A DNA stretch of 38,099 nt, from positions 1 through 38,099 of the forward strand of contig JAAYHV010000109.1 in NCBI GenBank assembly GCA_012744355.1. Direction: 5' to 3'. The position numbers were made by a program, and so were the translations under genes. Position 1 is the first letter of the stretch. Each line of letters begins with the position of its first letter. This document shows positions 30,930 to 38,099 of the stretch, piece after piece. The stretch comes from Clostridiales bacterium (GTDB lineage: Bacteria; Bacillota; Clostridia; Peptostreptococcales; Anaerovoracaceae). The notes under the pieces were generated by a model, which saw only the letters and a program-made list of their open reading frames with translations, did not search any database and was not told the DNA's origin.

Positions 30930-33191
30930 ATGAACTATAATAATTTAAATAGCAAGCAAATAGAAGCGGTTAAGCAGATAGATGGACCGTTACTTATTTT
31001 GGCCGGAGCAGGCAGCGGAAAGACTAGTACGATGACAAATAGGATCGCATATATGTTAGAGCAAGGTGTGAGTCCATATAATATTTTAGCAGTGACATTT
31101 ACCAATAAAGCTGCAAATGAAATGAGAAACAGAGTGGAAAGTTTGACAAAATCCATGAATGGTCTTTGGATCATGACATTTCATGCAATGTGCCTTAGAA
31201 TACTTAGATATCATGCCGAGATTTTGGGGTACAGAAATGGTTTTGTAGTATACGATGAAAAGGATAAAAAAACCGCCATAAAGAGCATCATAAAAGAATA
31301 CAATTTAGATGATAAGATTTATTCAGTTAAATATTTGACTTCAGTTATAAGCAAATGCAAAGAAAAACAAATGTCTCCATTAGAATACATCGAAAAGAAT
31401 GGTGATTATGATGTAAAAAGCAAAAAAACTTTTTTAGTTTACAGGTCATATGTAGCACTTCTTAAGAAGAATAATGCTATGGATTTTGATGACCTTCTAC
31501 TTAAATGTGTTGAACTCCTTGAAAAAGATGAAAAGGTTTTGCATCATTATCAGAATAGATTTAAATATATAATGGTAGATGAGTACCAGGATACAAATTT
31601 CTTGCAGTATAAATTAATCAAGTATTTGTCCAGTGCAAGTAGAAATCTTTGCGTCGTAGGCGATGACGATCAATGTATATATGAATGGAGAGGCGCTGAT
31701 ATAAGAAATATATTAGACTTTGAAAAAGACTTTCCAGAAGCTGTTGTAATCAAGCTTGAGCAAAATTATAGATCGGATAATAATATCTTAAACCTAGCAA
31801 ACTCTGTAATTAAAAATAACAGGGGCAGAAAGAGCAAGGCTCTTTGGTCTGACAAAAAGGATGGAGAAAAAATAACCTATGCTAGGCTAGATAGCGAAAA
31901 GGCGGAGGCAAGATACATAGGAAATCAAATAAAGATTCTAGTTAGTGAAGGATATAGATATAACGACTTAGCAATACTGTATAGAAAAAATGCCCTTTCG
32001 AGAAGCTTTGAAGATATTTTTGTGTACGAAGAAATCCCATATAGAGTTTTAGCTGGGCAAAAGTATTATGAAAGAAAAGAAATCCGAGATGTTATAGCCT
32101 ACATGCGAGTTGTAGAAAATCCTGATGACAATTTCTCGCTTATGCGAATTATTAACGAACCTAAAAGAGGCATGGGTAAAGTCACGGTAGATAAAATAAT
32201 TGCTTATGCTAAGGTAGAAGAAATTAGTTTAATGGAGGCGCTACATAGAAAAGAGATACTAGAATCCCTTTCTAATAAGTCCAAACCTTTAGTTGAAAAT
32301 TTTATCGAACTAATAGATGAATGTAGGGAAGAAATTGAAAATGCTTCTATAGCTGATATATATGACAACCTTATTATAAGAAGTGGATATTTAAAAACAC
32401 TGGAAGATGCCGATTCTGTAGAAGCTGAAAGCAAAATAGAAAATATCATGGACTTTAGGTCGGTAATTGTGGAATTTGAAAAGGCTAAAGAGGCAATTAA
32501 AAGTCAAGAAGCAGATGATGAAAAATTATTGGCACTGGATGGGTTTCAAGTACACGAACGCTCGCCTTTGAGCGAATTCGTAGAAAAGATAACACTTATG
32601 GCAGAAGTTGATAATCATGACGAAAAGCACGATGCTGTAGTACTTATGACACTTCATAGTGCTAAAGGTCTTGAATTTCCTGTAGTATTTATCCCGGGAA
32701 TGGAAAACGGCGTGTTTCCAGGAAACAACTCACTTGAAGATGATAAGTTGGAAGAGGAAAGACGTCTTTGCTATGTAGGTATAACAAGAGCAAAGAAGAA
32801 GCTGTTTTTAACATCTGCGGCGGAAAGAATGTTGTATGGCAAAAGAGATATCACGCTTGAATCGCTGTTCTTAGAAGAGATGGATAAAAACTTAATGGAT
32901 GGAGACAGGCTTGATAAAGAAGGCCGCACTAAGTACAAGAGAATAGAAGACGGTTACGGCGGCAACCCTCCAATGAAACCTTTTGACAACCTAAAATATG
33001 CGAAGTCGATGGCTAAGCAAAAAACCATAAGCAATGATAATATTAACTCAGGAGACAGAATTAAACATGACAAGTTTGGAGAAGGTCTGGTTATAGAAAC
33101 TGACGCAAGGACCATAACTATAATGTTTGATAGCGTTGGCAGAAAGAAAATCGGCAAGGGCTTTGTAAATCTTAAAAAGTTGGGAGAATAA
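30930..33191 (+). CDS. pcrA: ATP-dependent DNA helicase PcrA
   Basis: A 753-residue UvrD/Rep-family superfamily 1A helicase. LNSKQIEAVKQIDGPLLILAGAGSGKTSTMTNRI (Q motif and Walker A), VTFTNKAANEMRNRV (Ia), MDFDDLLLK, MVDEYQDTNFLQY (Walker B), GDDDQCIYEWRGADIRNIL (III), LEQNYRS (IV), LMTLHSAKGLEFPVVFIPGMENG (V) and RRLCYVGITRAKKKLFLT (VI). The C-terminal GDRIKHDKFGEGLVIE segment is the tudor-like fold that binds RNA polymerase in PcrA. It unwinds DNA in repair and at transcription conflicts. Start follows AGGAGGGC. ligA starts 1 base after its stop, the standard pcrA-ligA pair. Confidence 0.97.
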   Translation: MNYNNLNSKQIEAVKQIDGPLLILAGAGSGKTSTMTNRIAYMLEQGVSPYNILAVTFTNKAANEMRNRVESLTKSMNGLWIMTFHAMCLRILRYHAEILGYRNGFVVYDEKDKKTAIKSIIKEYNLDDKIYSVKYLTSVISKCKEKQMSPLEYIEKNGDYDVKSKKTFLVYRSYVALLKKNNAMDFDDLLLKCVELLEKDEKVLHHYQNRFKYIMVDEYQDTNFLQYKLIKYLSSASRNLCVVGDDDQCIYEWRGADIRNILDFEKDFPEAVVIKLEQNYRSDNNILNLANSVIKNNRGRKSKALWSDKKDGEKITYARLDSEKAEARYIGNQIKILVSEGYRYNDLAILYRKNALSRSFEDIFVYEEIPYRVLAGQKYYERKEIRDVIAYMRVVENPDDNFSLMRIINEPKRGMGKVTVDKIIAYAKVEEISLMEALHRKEILESLSNKSKPLVENFIELIDECREEIENASIADIYDNLIIRSGYLKTLEDADSVEAESKIENIMDFRSVIVEFEKAKEAIKSQEADDEKLLALDGFQVHERSPLSEFVEKITLMAEVDNHDEKHDAVVLMTLHSAKGLEFPVVFIPGMENGVFPGNNSLEDDKLEEERRLCYVGITRAKKKLFLTSAAERMLYGKRDITLESLFLEEMDKNLMDGDRLDKEGRTKYKRIEDGYGGNPPMKPFDNLKYAKSMAKQKTISNDNINSGDRIKHDKFGEGLVIETDARTITIMFDSVGRKKIGKGFVNLKKLGE

Positions 33192-33192
33192 T

Positions 33193-35139
33193 ATGACCCA
33201 TGATAAAAAGAGAATAATTGAATTAATTAATATACTCAATTCGGCTGCTAAAAAATATTATGTAGACGGTGACGAAATAATCAGCAATTTAGAATACGAT
33301 AAGCTCTATGATGAACTTTTGTTACTTGAAGAGAAAACTAATATTACAATGGGTAACAGTCCTACGCAAAACGTAGGTTATGAAGTGATGACTGATTTAC
33401 CCAAAGAAAGACATCAAAGTAAAATGCTCAGTCTTGATAAAACAAAAGATAGGGATGAGCTTAAGAGCTGGCTAGGACCTAAGGATGGTCTTTTGTCATG
33501 GAAGTTAGATGGGCTCACGGTAGTTTTAACATATGAAGAAGGTAAACTTATAAAAGCGGTAACCAGAGGAAATGGAGAAATAGGTGAGGTAATAACATCG
33601 AACGCTAGAGTGTTTAAAAATGTTCCAGTGATTATTCCATATAAAGGAAACTTAACACTTAGGGGTGAAGCCGTTATTAAATATTCTGATTTTGAAAAGA
33701 TCAACGAATTAATAGATAACGTTGATATGAAATATAAAAACCCAAGAAATCTTTGTAGTGGTAGCGTCAGGCAATTAAACAGCAAGATTACTGCAGAAAG
33801 AAATGTTAATTTTTATGCTTTTTCAGTTGGCGATGCAGGCGGTGGATTTAACAACAGTAGAGCTGAGGCAATGCGCTGGCTCAAGGCTCAAGGGTTTGAT
33901 GTTGTTGAGTTTTTTAATGTTAGTGAGGAAAACTTGGAAAGCACAATTGAAAAACTTTCAATCGAAATAAGCGATTTGGACATTCCTTCTGACGGATTAG
34001 TTTTAACCTATGATGACATAGAGTACTCTAAAAGTTTAGGAAGCACTTCAAAATTCCCAAGAGATTCAATTGCCTTTAAATGGAAAGATCAAGTGGCTGA
34101 AACCATACTTAAAGAAATTGAGTGGAGTCCCTCAAGAACTGGGTTATTAAATCCAATTGCAATATTTAAACCTGTTGAACTTGAAGGTACAACAGTAAAA
34201 AGAGCATCAGTACATAATCTTAGTATACTTGAAGAATTAAAATTAGGTTTAGGTGATACTATTAAAGTGTATAAGGCCAATATGATTATCCCTCAGATAA
34301 GTGAGAATTTAACCCAGTCAAATAATATTGAAATTCCTAAAAACTGCCCGGTATGCGGCAGTGAAACTAAAATCTCCAGTGACAGCAGTACTAAGCTGCT
34401 TATGTGTCCTAATCCCAAGTGCGCAGCAAAGCAGACTAAGTTGTTTACGCTTTTTGTATCAAGGGACGCACTTAATATAGAGGGACTTTCAGAAGCTACA
34501 ATACTTAAACTTATGGGTAAAGGCTTTATACATAGGAGAGAAGATATATTTAAACTTGAAGTTCACAAAGATGTTATTAAAGAAATGGAAGGCTTCGGTG
34601 AAAAGTCAGTAACGAATTTGCTAAGATCGATAGAAAAAGCTAAAGATACGACGCCAGAAAGACTGCTTTACAGCTTAGGTATACCTGGAATAGGTGTTAC
34701 GAATGCAAAACTTATCAGCAGGCACTGCAAAAATTCGTGGATTGATATGATCGATTTAAGTATTGAAGAACTTCTGAGTATAGATGGTATTGGAGATGTT
34801 ATGGCTAATGATTACTATGATTATTTCAAGGCCAATGATGTTACTGAATTAGTAGGGCTACTAAACATAAATGAAACATACGATGACGTAAGCGACGTAT
34901 TATCGGATAAAGTATTTGTAATAACAGGCAGCCTTGAGAAGTTTGAAAATAGAAAGCAGCTTAAAGATGCCATAGAAGTGCTTGGGGGCAAGGTTACAGG
35001 AGCAGTAACTTCCAAAACCGATTATTTAATAAATAATGATATCAAATCAAATTCGGGGAAAAATAAGAAAGCTAAAGACTTAGAAGTGGAAATCATTACT
35101 GAGGATCAAGCTATAAGTTTAATGAAAAATGAGCAATAA
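33193..35139 (+). CDS. ligA: NAD-dependent DNA ligase
   Basis: A 648-residue ligase with all domains: Ia (AAKKYYVDGDEIISNLEYDKLYDEL) that binds NMN, adenylation domain with catalytic Lys104 in SWKLDGLTV, OB fold, a Cys4 zinc finger (CPVCGS...CPNPKCAAK, about 388-415), helix-hairpin-helix repeats (about 430-560) and a C-terminal BRCT domain (about 572-648: SDKVFVITGSLEKFENRKQLKDAI). It seals nicks in replication and repair. Translation is coupled to pcrA, whose end carries the GGGAGAA ribosome binding site. The gatCAB genes that often follow in Bacilli are absent. Confidence 0.97.
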   Translation: MTHDKKRIIELINILNSAAKKYYVDGDEIISNLEYDKLYDELLLLEEKTNITMGNSPTQNVGYEVMTDLPKERHQSKMLSLDKTKDRDELKSWLGPKDGLLSWKLDGLTVVLTYEEGKLIKAVTRGNGEIGEVITSNARVFKNVPVIIPYKGNLTLRGEAVIKYSDFEKINELIDNVDMKYKNPRNLCSGSVRQLNSKITAERNVNFYAFSVGDAGGGFNNSRAEAMRWLKAQGFDVVEFFNVSEENLESTIEKLSIEISDLDIPSDGLVLTYDDIEYSKSLGSTSKFPRDSIAFKWKDQVAETILKEIEWSPSRTGLLNPIAIFKPVELEGTTVKRASVHNLSILEELKLGLGDTIKVYKANMIIPQISENLTQSNNIEIPKNCPVCGSETKISSDSSTKLLMCPNPKCAAKQTKLFTLFVSRDALNIEGLSEATILKLMGKGFIHRREDIFKLEVHKDVIKEMEGFGEKSVTNLLRSIEKAKDTTPERLLYSLGIPGIGVTNAKLISRHCKNSWIDMIDLSIEELLSIDGIGDVMANDYYDYFKANDVTELVGLLNINETYDDVSDVLSDKVFVITGSLEKFENRKQLKDAIEVLGGKVTGAVTSKTDYLINNDIKSNSGKNKKAKDLEVEIITEDQAISLMKNEQ

Positions 35140-35142
35140 GTG

Positions 35143-35171
35143 TTGTAAGTGATTTAAATTTAGTATAAAAT
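35143..35171 (+). promoter_or_regulatory. Promoter of mgtE
   Basis: TTGTAA (35143-35148), 17-base spacer, TAAAAT (35166-35171). The leader before the mgtE start is only about 25 bases, too short for an M-box riboswitch. Confidence 0.65.
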
Positions 35172-35199
35172 AAGCCGATAGGCATAAGGAGGTGATACT

Positions 35200-36585
35200 A
35201 TGGAAAACTTTAAAGTCGATGTTGCTTTAGAAGAATCTAAAGAGAAATTGTTTGAATATCTTAACAAAAAGCAATACTTTAAGGGCAGAGATGAGTTGTT
35301 AAAATATCATGCTGTAGACATAGCTGAACTTCTTGAGGAAATAATTGAAGAAATTGGTATCCAAAAGGCAGTAATAATGTTTAGGCTGCTACCTAAAGAT
35401 ATTTCTGTTGATGTTTTTTCAAGTCTACCTATAGTGGATCAGATTGATATTATTAACGTTATAACTGATGTCGAAATAGAGTACATATTAGATGAAATGG
35501 ACTTTGACGATATGATTGACGTGCTTGAAGAACTTCCAGCAAACATAGTTGATAAAATACTTGAAAAAACACCAAAAAATGAAAGAACTCTTATAAATAC
35601 TTTTTTAAACTATAAAGCAGACAGTGCCGGCAGTCTGATGACGCCTGACTACATAAGCTTAACAAAAGAAATGACGGTAAGAGAAGCACTTAAGTATATA
35701 AGAGAAGTCGGCATGGATTCTGAGACAATGTATACATGTTATGTTAAGGATTCGGGTAGAAAACTTCAAGGTATAGTTTCCTTAAGAACCCTTGTGGTAA
35801 CTAGCAAAGATTCTATGATATCTGAAATAATGAATGAGGACTATGTATGGGTTAATGTAGATGATGACCAAGAACAAGTATCTGATGAGTTTAGAAAATA
35901 CGGATTTCTGGCAATTCCAGTTGTTGATAAAGAACATAGATTAGTAGGAATAATAACTGTAGATGATATCTTAGATGTAATGGAAGAAGAAGCCACCGAG
36001 GATATGGAAAGAATGGGTGGTGTTATAGATCAAGAGGATAAAGATTATCTTGATATGAGCGTATGGCATCATGTAAAGGCAAGGCTGCCTTGGTTACTGT
36101 TACTAATGTGTTCTTATTTGATCACAGGAACTATAATTACTCGTTTTGAAGATGTATTATCATCTGTGATATGCTTAGTTTCATATATGCCAATGCTAAT
36201 GGGCACTGGAGGCAACTCAGGTTCACAATCCTCGACATTAATCATTCGTGGTATGGCAACAAATGAAGTTGACACGAAGGATGCTTTAAAGGTATTATGG
36301 AAAGAATTCCGAATAAGCTTTGTGGTCGGAATGGTAGTTAGTGGAATAAATTTTGCTAGAATAATTTGGCTTGACAACAATTCAATTATGATAGCACTTA
36401 CTGTAAGTAGCTCTATGCTTGTGATTGTAATTATTGCTAAGTTAATAGGAGGCATGCTTCCTATGCTAGCAAAGAAAGTAGGCATAGACCCGGCTCTTAT
36501 GGCCGGTCCTATGATAGCATCGATTACAGATATGGTTGCGTTAGGAACTTACTTTTTTATGGCAGCAGTATTTTTAGGATTATAA
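35200..36585 (+). CDS. mgtE: Magnesium transporter MgtE
   Basis: A 461-residue protein with the MgtE plan: N-terminal superhelical domain (about 1-135, with repeats such as LPKDISVDVFSSLP), two CBS domains (about 145-265, starting AGSLMTPDYISLTKEMTVREAL), the plug helix region rich in acidic residues (ATEDMERMGG), and five membrane helices (about 290-461) with GTGGNSGSQSSTLIIRG and the conserved Asp of the pore in ASITDMVALGTYF. It is a Mg2+ channel gated by cytoplasmic Mg2+. AAGGAGGTGAT is a near-perfect ribosome binding site. No M-box precedes it, so control may rest on gating. Confidence 0.96.
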   Translation: MENFKVDVALEESKEKLFEYLNKKQYFKGRDELLKYHAVDIAELLEEIIEEIGIQKAVIMFRLLPKDISVDVFSSLPIVDQIDIINVITDVEIEYILDEMDFDDMIDVLEELPANIVDKILEKTPKNERTLINTFLNYKADSAGSLMTPDYISLTKEMTVREALKYIREVGMDSETMYTCYVKDSGRKLQGIVSLRTLVVTSKDSMISEIMNEDYVWVNVDDDQEQVSDEFRKYGFLAIPVVDKEHRLVGIITVDDILDVMEEEATEDMERMGGVIDQEDKDYLDMSVWHHVKARLPWLLLLMCSYLITGTIITRFEDVLSSVICLVSYMPMLMGTGGNSGSQSSTLIIRGMATNEVDTKDALKVLWKEFRISFVVGMVVSGINFARIIWLDNNSIMIALTVSSSMLVIVIIAKLIGGMLPMLAKKVGIDPALMAGPMIASITDMVALGTYFFMAAVFLGL

Positions 36586-36615
36586 TATGTATTTAATTTA
36601 CATTGGGAGGTAATA

Positions 36616-37437
36616 TTGAGAGAGTATTCGAAATTAAAAGAGATAGCTAACAAGATTAGAATAGATGTTGTTAAAGCTGTTTACAATGCAGGTTCTGGCC
36701 ATCCGGGGGGATCTTTAAGTGCTACAGACATATTAACGGCTTTGTATTTTGATGAAATGAACATCGACCCAAAAGATCCTGATTTAATTGGCAGAGATAA
36801 ATTTGTTTTGTCCAAAGGCCACGCTTGCCCGGCGCAATATGCAGCATTAGGCGAGAGAGGGTACTACCCTGTGGAAGATATGATGACTTTAAGAAAAATC
36901 AACAGTAAATTTCAAGGTCATCCTAATATGAAATATGTAAAGGGAATTGAAATGTCCACAGGCTCGCTGGGACAGGGGTTTTCGGTATCTGTAGGCATGG
37001 CAATAGCAAATAAAATAGACTGCGTGGAGAGCAGAGTGTATACAATGCTTGGAGATGGAGAATTGCAAGAGGGCCTAGTTTGGGAAGCGGCTATGGCAGC
37101 TGCTCACTATAAACTAGATAATATGGTTGCTATAATAGATTGGAATGGATTGCAAATAGATGGAAATAATGATGACGTAATGTCGGTTAAACCAATAGAT
37201 AAGAAATTCGAAGCTTTTGGATGGAACGTTTTATCAATAGACGGTCATGATTTTCAAGAAATATTCAGTGCCTTTGATTCTGCAAGAGCATTCAAGGGAA
37301 AACCTACAGCCATTATTGCAAAAACTCATAAGGGTCAGGGAGTTTCATTTATGACTGATGAAGCTGGTTGGCATGGTAAAGCGCCTAATGATGATGAATA
37401 TGAAAGAGCAATTTCTGAATTAGGAGGTGTAATATAA
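36616..37437 (+). CDS. Transketolase, N-terminal (TPP-binding) subunit
   Basis: A 273-residue protein equal to the first third of classical transketolase. It has SGHPGGSLSATDILTALYFDEM, RDKFVLSKGHACPAQYAAL, GQGFSVSVGMAIA, the TPP/Mg motif GDGELQEGLVWEAAMAAAHYKLDNMVAIIDWN, and AKTHKGQGVSFM. It pairs with the next gene to form the active enzyme, which moves two-carbon units between sugar phosphates and yields erythrose-4-phosphate. The start is TTG 36616 behind GGGAGGT. Its stop shares a base with the next start (taATG). Split transketolases are widespread in Clostridia and archaea; a link to an alternative TPP enzyme of similar build is less likely. Confidence 0.94.
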   Translation: MREYSKLKEIANKIRIDVVKAVYNAGSGHPGGSLSATDILTALYFDEMNIDPKDPDLIGRDKFVLSKGHACPAQYAALGERGYYPVEDMMTLRKINSKFQGHPNMKYVKGIEMSTGSLGQGFSVSVGMAIANKIDCVESRVYTMLGDGELQEGLVWEAAMAAAHYKLDNMVAIIDWNGLQIDGNNDDVMSVKPIDKKFEAFGWNVLSIDGHDFQEIFSAFDSARAFKGKPTAIIAKTHKGQGVSFMTDEAGWHGKAPNDDEYERAISELGGVI

Positions 37438-38099
37438 TGGGAGACGTTAAAAAGATGGCTACTAGGCAGGCGTATGGAGAGTTTTTAAAGGAAGCTTATA
37501 AAACTAGAAAAGACCTAGTTGTATTGGATGGTGACTTATCAAAGTCAACAAAGACAGCAGATTTTCAAAGCGTATGTCCAGAAAGATTTATCAATATGGG
37601 AATTGCAGAGCAAAACTTATTTGGCACTGCAACGGGCATTGCAATTTCAGGGAAAGTAGTTTGCGCAAGTACATTTGCGATGTTTGCAGCAGGAAGAGCT
37701 TTTGAAATAATAAGAAATTCTATTGGATATACTGGGGCAAATGTCAAGATATGTGCTACGCATGCTGGAATTACGGTGGGAGAAGACGGAGCTAGTCATC
37801 AAACTTTTGAAGACATAGCTTTGATGAGAACCATACCAGGGATGACAGTTGTCAATCCTTCCGATGCAGTTAGTGCAAAGATACTATTAAATCAAGTTAT
37901 TGACTTTGATGGTCCCGCATATGTTAGGCTTGGAAGAGCTGCAGTGCCTATGAATTACAGCGAAGATGCCGAAATTAAGCTAGGCAAAGCTAATATACTA
38001 AGGGAAGGCAAAGACGTAGCGATTATAGCAACAGGAATAATGGTAAACGAAGCGATTATTGCAGTTGAGCAATTAAAAGAAAAAGGTATAGATGCTATG
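37437..38099 (+). CDS. Transketolase, C-terminal subunit (runs off the right edge)
   Basis: The frame opens at ATG 37437 behind TAGGAGGTGTAATA and stays open to the window end (221 codons); about 90 more residues are expected. It starts MGDVKKMATRQAYGEFLKEA, continues with VLDGDLSKSTKTADFQ, the pyrimidine-binding RFINMGIAEQNLFGTATGIA with the catalytic Glu, FAMFAAGRAFEIIRNSI, THAGITVGEDGASHQTFEDIALMR and PAYVRLGR. It forms the second half of the split transketolase and overlaps the first subunit by one base, which favours equal production. The gene has no stop in this window and so is easy to miss. Confidence 0.95.
   Translation, partial: MGDVKKMATRQAYGEFLKEAYKTRKDLVVLDGDLSKSTKTADFQSVCPERFINMGIAEQNLFGTATGIAISGKVVCASTFAMFAAGRAFEIIRNSIGYTGANVKICATHAGITVGEDGASHQTFEDIALMRTIPGMTVVNPSDAVSAKILLNQVIDFDGPAYVRLGRAAVPMNYSEDAEIKLGKANILREGKDVAIIATGIMVNEAIIAVEQLKEKGIDAM

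Noticed and set aside
35140..35199. M-box magnesium riboswitch before mgtE
   Set aside because: Only 60 bases separate ligA from mgtE and a promoter fills them; an M-box needs far more.

Overview
The window reads as a chromosomal core segment of a low-GC, Gram-positive anaerobe of the class Clostridia. Pointers are a butyrate kinase, AGGAGG-type ribosome binding sites, UUG/GUG starts, the ylxM-ffh-rpsP-khpA-rimM-trmD block, the yggS-sepF-yggT-divIVA block, RqcH, AddA and a Clostridium-symbiosum-like glutamate dehydrogenase. I cannot place it to genus. I see no rRNA, tRNA, CRISPR, prophage or insertion sequence. Coding density is high and nearly every gene belongs to a recognisable family.

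Layout: 1-2197 holds the end of butyrate kinase, an EamA exporter and a LysO-type lysine exporter. 2212-5884 is the SRP/ribosome-maturation block, starting at a strong promoter that lies inside a 10-bp inverted repeat. 5933-11239 holds an HlyD-like membrane protein, the PLP protein YggS, division genes sepF, yggT and divIVA, then lspA, rluD and a flavin reductase-like gene, closed by a terminator shared with convergent rqcH (11253-12938, minus). 13083-14887 is yicC, gmk and rpoZ. 15026-23150 is one long aromatic operon. 23234-25281 (minus) pairs cobO with gpmI. 25452-28934 is addA without addB. A small membrane gene follows, then gdhA (minus), pcrA-ligA, mgtE, and a split transketolase that runs off the right edge.

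The most striking element is the leader of the aromatic operon (14975-15188). A sigma-A promoter is followed by a well-placed ribosome binding site and a 19-codon peptide, MNNLFFAAKYYYYFYFMNE, with nine Phe/Tyr codons. Behind it lie three mutually exclusive RNA pairings: a 1:2 hairpin around the Tyr/Phe codons, a 14-bp 2:3 antiterminator, and a 3:4 terminator with a U-run. This is the classical ribosome-mediated attenuator, but it sits in a Gram-positive, where tRNA-sensing T-boxes usually do this job. It controls aroF, tyrA, aroB, aroA, aroC, pheA, an aroE-aroK fusion and aroQ: every step from PEP plus erythrose-4-phosphate to chorismate, then both branches to phenylpyruvate and 4-hydroxyphenylpyruvate, with no tryptophan gene. 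The last two genes of the window (transketolase) make erythrose-4-phosphate, a substrate of this pathway.

Promoters are unusually uniform: nine of those I could place carry a TGn extended -10, eight of them with a 17-bp spacer to a recognisable -35.
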